The translations under genes and the position numbers were made by a program. Below are positions 1 through 4,805 of a DNA stretch of 7,079 nucleotides, in pieces. Position 1 is the stretch's first letter. Each line of letters begins with the position of its first letter. The stretch is taken from assembly GCA_020063075.1 (NCBI GenBank), contig JAGUVE010000076.1:1-7079 (forward strand), read 5' to 3'. The notes below the pieces were generated by a model. It did no database searches, was not told where the DNA came from, and saw nothing but the letters and a program-made list of their open reading frames with translations. This DNA is from Parcubacteria group bacterium. Its GTDB lineage: Bacteria > Patescibacteriota > Minisyncoccia > Minisyncoccales > JAGUVE01.

Positions 1-40
1 CCTTGTCCAAAAATGACACTTGAACTTTGAGCATTAAAAC

Positions 41-346
41 TTATTTCATATTTTTGACTTTTTCGTAATAATTTTTTAGAAGATTTTTCGTAATTTTATC
101 CATTTCTTTACGTATGCGATTTCTTACTTGGGGTTCAACAGTATCAAGTCCTGGTACCATCAGTTTTCTTTCTGGGTATGATTTAAAACTTCTCAAGTAT
201 TTAAACCCCAGTTGAGCAGCATCAATAACAACGCGCATTTTTGCCTCTTTTTCAATAAAAGTAATTGAATCTTTTTTTAAATCTTTGTAAGTTTTTGCTT
301 GTCGTTGCTGTTCTGCCGCACTTTCTATGGCGTAAAAGTATTTCAA
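41..346 (-). CDS. Hypothetical protein, probable C-terminal part of a frame-split HExxH protein
   Basis: I do not recognise the family. As an isolated reading frame it would start at a TTG (346-344) that overlaps the stop of the upstream piece (343-900). That start is probably not real. The frame stays open upstream of the TTG to a stop at 439-437, and the codons from about 403 to 347 read as a natural charged helix (NFKEAKDYKEANKKEIDVS) running straight into LKYFYAIESAAEQQRQ. The piece is therefore more likely the C-terminal 100 or so residues of the upstream protein, reached by a -1 frame change at the A8 run at 402-409. It is helical and Lys/Glu-rich, with no membrane segment and no signal peptide. 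The segment AIESAAEQQRQA resembles the helix that supplies the third zinc ligand (Glu) after an HExxH motif in gluzincin-type peptidases. That role is inferred. The gene ends in TAA at 43-41. Confidence 0.6.
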   Translation of the reverse strand: MKYFYAIESAAEQQRQAKTYKDLKKDSITFIEKEAKMRVVIDAAQLGFKYLRSFKSYPERKLMVPGLDTVEPQVRNRIRKEMDKITKNLLKNYYEKVKNMK

Positions 347-900
347 CGATACATCAATTTCCTTTTTGTTTGCTTCTTTATAATCTTTTGCCTCTTTGAA
401 ATTTTTTTTATTTCTAAATTTTCTTGTTTGCGTAATTCACCTGCCAAACCTACCCGGTGCTGGTCTTCGTGAGAAAAAATTTCGGTAAATCCTTCTTTTG
501 CCAGTTCTTCGTCAGAGACGAACAAACATCTTATATTATCCAAGATTTTATCACCAACTAAAATTTTATTTTCGGGGTATTTGGCAACTAAAAGATTCTT
601 CTCAAAAGTTTTTTTGTTAGTAACTTCAATTATTCTACAATTACCGATTCCAATATCCTTACCATCTTTTTCTATCAATAATCCCATTTTTTGCTCCTGG
701 GCAAGATTTTTTAATTCTTCCACCGTTTTTTTAAATCTCTTATCATTTTCATATTTTTTGGTTGTGTTTTCTAATTCTTTTCTTAAATATTCAGTTGCCT
801 GAACGTCCCTAAAATCGCCAGAATTTTCAGGTTCACCTTGCGGCCCTTTTTCGCTTTTTTGAGATGCCCCAATTGTTCTTTCCAAAAATTTTTCATTCAT
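343..900 (-). CDS. Hypothetical protein with HEDQH (HExxH) motif, putative zinc metallopeptidase, N-terminal part
   Basis: I do not recognise the family. The ATG at 900-898 overlaps the end of pth by 8 bases, so the gene is probably co-transcribed and translationally coupled with it. Residues 1-80 are hydrophilic and rich in Lys/Glu, probably helical or partly disordered. Residues 85-130 look like beta strands. Residues 141-149 read IFSHEDQHR, an HExxH zinc-binding motif with His144, Glu145 and His148. There is no signal peptide or membrane segment, so it is probably cytoplasmic. The last 20 or so residues in this frame (ISKRQKIIKKQTKRK and on) turn abruptly into a basic Lys/Arg/Gln string, typical of out-of-frame reading of A-rich DNA. 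A -1 change at the A8 run (402-409) joins residue 166 or so to the frame that ends at 41, giving about 286 residues. Metallopeptidase activity is inferred from the motif alone. Confidence 0.7.
   Translation of the reverse strand: MNEKFLERTIGASQKSEKGPQGEPENSGDFRDVQATEYLRKELENTTKKYENDKRFKKTVEELKNLAQEQKMGLLIEKDGKDIGIGNCRIIEVTNKKTFEKNLLVAKYPENKILVGDKILDNIRCLFVSDEELAKEGFTEIFSHEDQHRVGLAGELRKQENLEIKKISKRQKIIKKQTKRKLMYR
402..409 (-). other. A8 run, site of apparent -1 frame change in the HEDQH gene
   Basis: On the minus strand the coding frame reads ATA AAA AAA ATT, so the run contains A-AAA-AAA in the correct phase for a classical -1 slippery heptamer. Moving back one base gives ...EIKKNFKEAKDYKEA and continues in frame to the TAA at 43-41. 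I see no strong Shine-Dalgarno-like stimulator upstream and no obvious GC-rich stem downstream. A sequencing or assembly indel, a true frameshift mutation, or transcriptional slippage on the A run are therefore at least as likely as programmed ribosomal frameshifting. Confidence 0.6.
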
Positions 901-1444
901 TGTATTTTGACATTGATTTTTCTAAACCAGATTCTAAAAAATATTCAATTGCCTCGCAGGTTTTTTCAATAACTTCCTGCACAATTTTTTCTTCGTTTTT
1001 GGTAAATTTTTGGAGAACGAACCCTTCCGGATTTTTTGGCTTTCCGGTTTTGGGACAAATTCCAATTCTAAACCTAATAAAGTTTTTCGTTCCCAGTTCG
1101 CTAATTATTGATTCCACTCCTTTGTGGCCGGCAGAGCCGCGGTCAAAAGAAATTCTAATTTTCCCCAAAGGTAAATCTATGTCGTCATTGAGAACTACGA
1201 GACCCGGCAATGTAATTTTATAAAAATTTATTAAATCTTTAACCGCTTTACCGGAAAGATTCATAAAGGTCTGGGGTTTGGCAAGAATGACTTTTTTACC
1301 GGCAATTTCTCCTTTGGAAATTTGAGCGTTTAATTTTAAAAATTGAAAATTGGCGGCGATTTCTTCAACCGCCCCAAAACCGACATTATGCCTTGTTTTT
1401 TGATATTTTTTACCGGGATTGCCCAGGCCAACGATTAAAATCAT
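893..1444 (-). CDS. pth: Peptidyl-tRNA hydrolase
   Basis: Cytoplasmic esterase that cleaves the bond between peptide and tRNA in prematurely released peptidyl-tRNA, recycling the tRNA. The 183 residues match the usual bacterial Pth length of about 190. Visible family signatures are the N-terminal LIVGLGNPG with Asn9, then TRHNVGF with the catalytic His19. They continue with KPQTFMNLSGKAV (Met61, Asn62), NDDIDLPLGKIRI (Asp87, equivalent to Asp93 of the E. coli enzyme), GSAGHKGVESI (His107) and FIRFRIGI. The residue after His107 is Lys where E. coli has Asn114. The ATG start at 1444-1442 gives the canonical MILIVGLGNPG beginning. The gene diverges from lepB and is the first gene of a leftward unit whose second gene overlaps it by 8 bases. 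An extended -10 sits 5 bases before the ATG. Confidence 0.97.
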   Translation of the reverse strand: MILIVGLGNPGKKYQKTRHNVGFGAVEEIAANFQFLKLNAQISKGEIAGKKVILAKPQTFMNLSGKAVKDLINFYKITLPGLVVLNDDIDLPLGKIRISFDRGSAGHKGVESIISELGTKNFIRFRIGICPKTGKPKNPEGFVLQKFTKNEEKIVQEVIEKTCEAIEYFLESGLEKSMSKYNE

Positions 1445-1449
1445 ATTTT

Positions 1450-1458
1450 ATTATATCA
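1450..1458 (-). promoter_or_regulatory. Extended -10 promoter for pth, near-leaderless
   Basis: On the minus strand 1458-1450 read TGATATAAT, a TGn extension plus a perfect TATAAT. Only 5 bases separate the hexamer from the ATG at 1444, so a normal start point would fall on or beside the start codon. No good -35 is present at the 17-base position (TTTTCT at 1478-1473), which fits an extended -10 promoter. An AGGAG at 1463-1459 would be a Shine-Dalgarno only if transcription began further upstream. Its 14-base spacing to the ATG is long. Confidence 0.5.
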
Positions 1459-1464
1459 CTCCTA

Positions 1465-1492
1465 TTGCAAAAAGAAAAAAAACTCTTATAAT
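1465..1492 (+). promoter_or_regulatory. Sigma70-like promoter for lepB-hisS, near-leaderless
   Basis: TTGCAA at 1465-1470 (4 of 6 to the -35 consensus) is followed after 16 bases by a perfect TATAAT at 1487-1492. The lepB ATG starts at 1500, 7 bases after the hexamer, where transcription would normally begin. No Shine-Dalgarno lies between them, so the message would be leaderless or nearly so. The region is very A-rich, which lowers certainty for the -35. Confidence 0.5.
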
Positions 1493-1499
1493 TAAATGA

Positions 1500-2057
1500 A
1501 TGAAAAGTATATTTAATTTTTTTGCAGAAATATTTAAAATCGTCGTTATTGCTTTATTGATTGTTTTGCCCATTCGCTATTTTTTATTTCAGCCGTTTTT
1601 TGTCAAAGGGCAATCAATGGAGCCGAACTTTGAAGGCGGCGATTATTTAATTGTTGACGAAATTTCCTATCGGCTTCGGGAGCCCTTGAGAGGGGAAGTG
1701 GTTGTTTTTAAAAATCCTCAAAACCCGAGTCAAAGATTTATAAAGAGAATTATCGGGCTTCCCGGAGAAACCCTGGAATTAAAGGATGGGAGGGTTGTAA
1801 TTTTTACAAAGCCAAAAAAGTTTATCTTGGATGAATCGGCTTATCTGCCCCCGTTCACCCAGACCAATGCAAGGGGGTACGAAATAGTTACTTTAAAAAG
1901 AGATGAATATTTTGTTTTGGGCGACAATCGGGCGAATTCAAGCGACTCAAGAATTTTCGGGGCGCTGCCTCGGGATAATATTATCGGCCGCGTTTTGCTT
2001 AGGCCCTGGCCATTTACGGCCCTCGCCAAGATTGAAGTCCCGGAATACCAAAAATGA
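1500..2057 (+). CDS. lepB: Signal peptidase I
   Basis: Membrane-bound serine protease of the S26 family that removes signal peptides from proteins exported by the Sec system. One N-terminal membrane segment covers about residues 11-30, with the catalytic domain outside the membrane. Box B, VKGQSMEPNF, carries the nucleophile Ser39. Box D, RFIKRIIGLPGE, carries the general base Lys82. Box E, VLGDNRANSSDSR, lies at about 140-152, and the C-terminal GRVLLRPWP is also typical. The 185 residues match the compact Gram-positive-like form and lack the extra domain of the E. coli enzyme. The ATG at 1500 places the membrane segment correctly. Another ATG at 1496 is in a different frame. The stop overlaps the hisS start by four bases (ATGA), implying one operon. 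SecD and SecF of the same export route lie downstream in the window. Confidence 0.96.
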   Translation: MKSIFNFFAEIFKIVVIALLIVLPIRYFLFQPFFVKGQSMEPNFEGGDYLIVDEISYRLREPLRGEVVVFKNPQNPSQRFIKRIIGLPGETLELKDGRVVIFTKPKKFILDESAYLPPFTQTNARGYEIVTLKRDEYFVLGDNRANSSDSRIFGALPRDNIIGRVLLRPWPFTALAKIEVPEYQK

Positions 2058-3334
2058 AAAAAAATAAATTCCAGAGTCCAACCGGAATGCACGATATTCT
2101 CCCGGAAGACCAGAAATATTTCAGAAAAATTTATGAACTCTGTGAAGAAATGGCTAATTTTTATGAATTTGAAAGAATTGAGACGCCGATTCTGGAAGAT
2201 ACCGAACTTTTTTCAAGAGGGGTGGGGATTGGCACAGACATTGTGGAAAAACAAATGTTTACTTTTAAAACGAGGGGAGGGGATTATTTGACTTTGAGGC
2301 CCGAGGGAACGGCGCCCATTGTAAGGGCTTACATTGAGCATGGGATGCAAAATTTGCCTCAGCCCTTAAAGCTCTGGTATTTCGGCCCCTATTTCCGCGC
2401 CGAAAGACCGCAATTCGGCAGGTATCGTCAATTTTGGCAGTTTGGTTTTGAAACCATTGGAGAAGAAGGTCCGGTTATCGATGTTCAGATTATCCAGGTA
2501 TTTTATAATTTATTAAAGGAATTGAAGTTCAAAAACCTGGTTGTTGCCCTAAACAGCATCGGATGTTCTCAATGCCGCCCCTATTTTAAAAAAATATTGG
2601 CGAGTTATTTTAGAAACCGGGAATCATCTTTGTGCGCGGACTGCGGGAGGCGGCTGAGAGAGAACCCTTTGCGTATTTTGGACTGTAAAGAAGAAAAATG
2701 TCAAATGGTGGTTTCCCAGGCGCCCCAAATGCTTGACCATCTCTGTGAGAGCTGTCATAGGCACTTTAAAGAAGTTCTGGAATTTTTTGACGACCTTTCC
2801 CTTCCTTATGCCCTAAGCCCCTATTTGGTCAGGGGCTTGGATTATTATACTAAGACCGTTTTTGAAATTTCAGAAGACAGTGAAGAAGGTAAAAAGGTGG
2901 GGGCTTTGACTGGCGGCGGAAGATATGATAATCTGGCAAGGATTCTGGGGGGAAAACCGACCCCGGGATGCGGAGGGGCCTCGGGGATAGAAAGAATCTT
3001 AATTTTAATGAAGGGAAAAAAGCTCAGATTTTCTCAAAGCCCTTTTCCAAAAATATTTCTGGCGCAACTTGGCGATTTAGCCAAAAGAAAAAGCTTAATT
3101 CTGGTTGAAGAATTTAGGAAAATAAGAATTCCGGTTTCCGAATCGCTGGGCAGGGACTCCCTAAAGGCGCAACTAAATCGCGCAAATAGAATTGGAGCAA
3201 AGTTTGCTTTAATCCTTGGCCAAAAGGAAGCCCTTGAGGGCAGTGTAATAATTAAGGATATGGAAACGGGGAGACAGGACTTGGTGAAGTTTGAAAAAGC
3301 GGTTGAGGAGATGAAAAAACGGCTAAAGAAATGA
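2054..3334 (+). CDS. hisS: Histidyl-tRNA synthetase
   Basis: Class II aminoacyl-tRNA synthetase that charges tRNA-His with histidine in the cytoplasm. The 426 residues are normal for bacterial HisRS. The N-terminal PTGMHDILPED is typical. Motif 2 is GPYFRAERPQFGRYRQFWQF at about 111-130, with Arg115. The HisA motif LVRGLDYYT (Arg260) lies at 258-266, the HisB-type LTGGGRYDNL at 285-294, and motif 3 CGGASGIERI at about 306-315. The anticodon-binding domain covers about 330-420. The insertion domain (170-240) has four cysteine pairs: Cys171/174, Cys194/197, Cys211/216 and Cys231/234, the last followed by His235. This pattern suggests bound zinc, and I recall similar cysteine-rich insertions in some other bacterial HisRS. 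The ATG at 2054 overlaps the lepB stop (ATGA), so translation is probably coupled. Confidence 0.97.
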   Translation: MKKNKFQSPTGMHDILPEDQKYFRKIYELCEEMANFYEFERIETPILEDTELFSRGVGIGTDIVEKQMFTFKTRGGDYLTLRPEGTAPIVRAYIEHGMQNLPQPLKLWYFGPYFRAERPQFGRYRQFWQFGFETIGEEGPVIDVQIIQVFYNLLKELKFKNLVVALNSIGCSQCRPYFKKILASYFRNRESSLCADCGRRLRENPLRILDCKEEKCQMVVSQAPQMLDHLCESCHRHFKEVLEFFDDLSLPYALSPYLVRGLDYYTKTVFEISEDSEEGKKVGALTGGGRYDNLARILGGKPTPGCGGASGIERILILMKGKKLRFSQSPFPKIFLAQLGDLAKRKSLILVEEFRKIRIPVSESLGRDSLKAQLNRANRIGAKFALILGQKEALEGSVIIKDMETGRQDLVKFEKAVEEMKKRLKK

Positions 3335-3417
3335 CTAATTGCAAAATCCTAATTTCTAATGTTTAAAAATTAAATCATTAAAAATTGTTTGAAAATTAAA
3401 AATTAAAAATTTAAATT
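3335..3417 (+). repeat. AT-only intergenic repeat with hairpin between hisS and the HIT gene
   Basis: This 83-base spacer is nearly all A and T. It holds an imperfect stem, TAATGTTTAA (3357-3366) against TTAAATCATTA (3370-3380), with a three-base loop and one bulged base. A run of AAAATT-type units follows up to the GTG of the next gene. CATTAAAAATT at 3376-3386 recurs at 4191-4201, so this spacer and the 4090-4233 repeat appear related. With no GC-rich stem, it is not a convincing terminator. The element has no recognised function. Confidence 0.5.
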
Positions 3418-3774
3418 GTGGATTGTCTTTTTTGTAAAATTGTAAATAAGGAAGCGCCATCGGAAATCGTTTATGAAGACGATAGGATTATCGCTTTCAA
3501 AGATATCCACCCCGCGGCGCCTGTTCATATTTTAGTTGTGCCAAAAAAACACATACCCTCGGTAGATAACCTTGAAAAGGGGGATAAAGATTTAATGGGG
3601 GATTTATTTTTAGTCACCCAGGGCATAGCAAGGAGGATTTCTCTGGCGGAATCGGGTTACAAATTGGCCTTCAATGTAGGTAGGGGAGGAGGGCAAATCA
3701 TAGACCATCTCCATTTGCATCTATTGGGCGGCTGGAAAACCGAGGAAGATAGGAAAAAGTTGAAAAATATTTGA
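3418..3774 (+). CDS. HIT-family nucleotide hydrolase (HINT-like)
   Basis: Histidine triad protein of the Hint branch. These cytoplasmic homodimers hydrolyse nucleoside phosphoramidates and similar AMP-linked substrates, and the natural substrate in bacteria is mostly unknown. The triad HLHLHLL lies at residues 97-103, with His97, His99 and His101. It is preceded by NVGRGGGQIID, the usual loop with a conserved GQ. The N-terminal CLFCKIV (Cys3, Cys6), together with downstream His residues, suggests the zinc site seen in many bacterial members. VYEDDRIIAFKDIHPAAPVH is the family's first strand block. At 118 residues it has normal length. The start is GTG at 3418. An in-frame TAA at 3412-3414 lies just upstream and the next ATG is at residue 60, so GTG is the only sensible choice. 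No Shine-Dalgarno is visible. rpsU follows after 12 bases. Confidence 0.94.
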   Translation: MDCLFCKIVNKEAPSEIVYEDDRIIAFKDIHPAAPVHILVVPKKHIPSVDNLEKGDKDLMGDLFLVTQGIARRISLAESGYKLAFNVGRGGGQIIDHLHLHLLGGWKTEEDRKKLKNI

Positions 3775-3786
3775 TAAATTACAATT

Positions 3787-4005
3787 ATGAGTTTAGAAGT
3801 CAAGAAAAAACTAAAAGAAACATCGCTGGCATTGGCTAGCCGCTTTACAAAAAGCATGCAGCAAAGCGGTATCTTGCTTCGGGCGAGAAAAAGTCAATTT
3901 CGAGAAAGGGAAAAGTCGCGGCAAATAAAAAGAAGGGCGGCCATCAGAAGAAGCGAGAGGAAAAAAGAATACCAGAAATTGAGAAAATTGGGGAAGGTTA
4001 AATAG
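3787..4005 (+). CDS. rpsU: Small ribosomal subunit protein bS21
   Basis: Late-assembling 30S protein located near the 3' end of 16S rRNA, where it aids mRNA start-site binding in known bacteria. At 72 residues it matches the usual 58-75. Family landmarks are the acidic-to-basic start LEVKKKLKETSLALASRF, then TKSMQQSGILLRARK, REREKSRQIKRRAAIRR and KEYQKLRKLGK. The protein is extremely basic and helical, as expected. The ATG start at 3787 lies 12 bases after the HIT-gene stop, so the two are probably one transcript. The next gene is yqeY-like, a pairing also found with rpsU in Firmicutes. No Shine-Dalgarno is evident before the ATG (sequence TTACAATT). Confidence 0.92.
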   Translation: MSLEVKKKLKETSLALASRFTKSMQQSGILLRARKSQFREREKSRQIKRRAAIRRSERKKEYQKLRKLGKVK

Positions 4006-4006
4006 G

Positions 4007-4067
4007 ATCGCTCGGCAAGATTTGTATCGCTCGGGTAACCCTTACATCAGGAAGCACTGACTGAAGG
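4007..4067 (+). repeat. Dispersed palindromic repeat element, degenerate copy
   Basis: Just after rpsU the base composition changes. ATCGCTCGG occurs twice as a direct repeat (4007-4015 and 4026-4034). It is followed by an imperfect hairpin, CCTTACATCAG (4040-4050), loop GAAGCA, CTGACTGAAGG (4057-4067), with 8 of 11 pairs. The order CGCTCGG...CTT.C.TCAGG.AGCAC is repeated at the right edge (7051-7078), which supports a family of dispersed elements. It might act as a weak terminator for rpsU. No U-run follows, so I call it a repeat rather than a terminator. Confidence 0.55.
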
Positions 4068-4089
4068 AAATGACAAGTGACTATTAAAG

Positions 4090-4233
4090 AATTTTGAATT
4101 TCTAATTCTGAATTTTGAATAAATTTTGAATTTGATAATTTTTAAAACCTTGTGTTTTGCGGATGGTTTTCGTTAGTTTCGAAATTAGAGCATTAAAAAT
4201 TCATTCAAAATTGAAAATTCAAAATTGAAAATT
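4090..4233 (+). repeat. Long imperfect AT-rich inverted repeat between rpsU and yqeY
   Basis: The left arm (4090-4131) and right arm (4192-4233) are reverse complements at about 35 of 42 positions. The inner 28 bases match at 24 of 28 (4104-4131 against 4192-4219). Arms are built of AATTTTGAAT-type units. The 60-base centre includes the slightly GC-richer TTGTGTTTTGCGGATGG and TTTCGAAATT (4177-4186), which recurs before secD at 4771. The right arm ends 5 bases before the yqeY ATG. The element could fold in RNA or as a cruciform. Function is unknown. No gene is visible in the 4006-4238 gap. Confidence 0.65.
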
Positions 4234-4238
4234 ATAAT

Positions 4239-4736
4239 ATGTTAAAAGCAAAAATCCGAGACGATTTAAAAAATAATTTGAAAGAGAAAGAGGAATTGGC
4301 GGTTTCGGTTTTGCGGCTGCTTATCGCCGCAATTTTTAATAAAGAAAAGGAAAAGAGATACAAGTTGGCAAAAAGCCAACAATTAAAAGAGGCGGAACTG
4401 GAAAAGGAAAGCGAGTTGGCGGATGATGAAATTGTTGAAGCCGTTTCTTCTGAAATTAAAAAAAGAAAAGAAGCGATTTTGGAATACGAAAAAGGGAAAA
4501 GGGATGATTTAGCCAAAAAAGAAAAAGAAGAAATTGAAATTCTGCAAAAGTATCTCCCAGAACAGCTCTCCGAAGAAGAAGTTGAGAAATTAGCAAAAGA
4601 GGTTATTGAAGAAATCGGAGCAAAAGAACTAAAGGATATGGGGAAAGTAATGGCGGAGTTAATGCCTAAAGTTAAAGGCAAGGCGGAGGGCGGTTTGGTT
4701 TCCAAAATCGTCAAAGACCGGTTAACTTCAAAATAA
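4239..4736 (+). CDS. yqeY: GatB/YqeY domain protein (YqeY-like)
   Basis: Small cytoplasmic protein of the YqeY family, related to the C-terminal tRNA-binding domain of the GatB subunit of the Glu/Asp-tRNA amidotransferase. Its own function is not established. The N-terminal helical half has LKAKIRDDLKNNLKEKEELAVSVLRLL, then SSEIKKRKEAILEYEKGKRDDLAKKEKEE (around 70-98). The C-terminal half has LQKYLPEQLSEEEVEKLA and KDMGKVMAELMPKVKGKAEGG (around 132-152), which are the strongest signatures. At 165 residues it is longer than the usual 148 or so, because of a charged stretch at about residues 38-58 (KEKRYKLAKSQQLKEAELEKE). The ATG at 4239 gives the family's normal N-terminus. A TATAAT lies directly against the start codon. 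The neighbour upstream is rpsU, a conserved association. Confidence 0.92.
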   Translation: MLKAKIRDDLKNNLKEKEELAVSVLRLLIAAIFNKEKEKRYKLAKSQQLKEAELEKESELADDEIVEAVSSEIKKRKEAILEYEKGKRDDLAKKEKEEIEILQKYLPEQLSEEEVEKLAKEVIEEIGAKELKDMGKVMAELMPKVKGKAEGGLVSKIVKDRLTSK

Positions 4737-4770
4737 CAATAAATTTTCAGAAATTTTTCAAATTTAAATT

Positions 4771-4794
4771 TTTCGAAATTCCTTAATTTCGAAA
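4771..4794 (+). repeat. Perfect hairpin upstream of secD
   Basis: TTTCGAAATT (4771-4780) and AATTTCGAAA (4785-4794) form a perfect 10-base inverted repeat around the loop CCTT. It ends 11 bases before the secD ATG, where a ribosome would load. TTTCGAAATT is also found at 4177-4186. It may be part of the same intergenic repeat family or a fold that affects secD translation. No T-run follows, so it is a poor terminator. Confidence 0.5.
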
Positions 4795-4805
4795 CAATCT
4801 AAACA

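Noticed and set aside
581..802. Plus-strand frame of 73 residues with hydrophobic stretches, at first like a small membrane protein
   Set aside because: The Phe/Leu/Ser richness comes from reading the complement of Lys/Glu codons in the HEDQH gene. No supporting start site was seen.
864..1223. Open frame of 119 residues on the plus strand opposite pth
   Set aside because: It overlaps a confidently identified gene, has no recognisable domain, and its composition is that of a shadow of the antisense Lys-rich codons.
3339..3367. TTGCAA-N17-TTTAAA as a promoter for the HIT gene
   Set aside because: Both hexamers are weak matches in nearly pure AT sequence. It cannot be told apart from chance.
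4211..4238. TTGAAA-N16-TATAAT immediately before the yqeY ATG, promoter-like
   Set aside because: The hexamer abuts the ATG, so transcription would start inside the gene and lose the start codon. The sequence also lies within the AT-rich inverted repeat, where such matches arise easily.
4006..4238. CRISPR array or tRNA gene in the longest noncoding gap
   Set aside because: Repeats are not regularly spaced, units are short and AT-only, and no cloverleaf, T-loop (GTTCRANNC) or CCA end is visible.
4232..4714. Open frame of 160 residues on the minus strand opposite yqeY
   Set aside because: It is rich in Ser, Phe and Ile because it mirrors the Lys/Glu codons of yqeY, and the plus-strand protein has clear family motifs.
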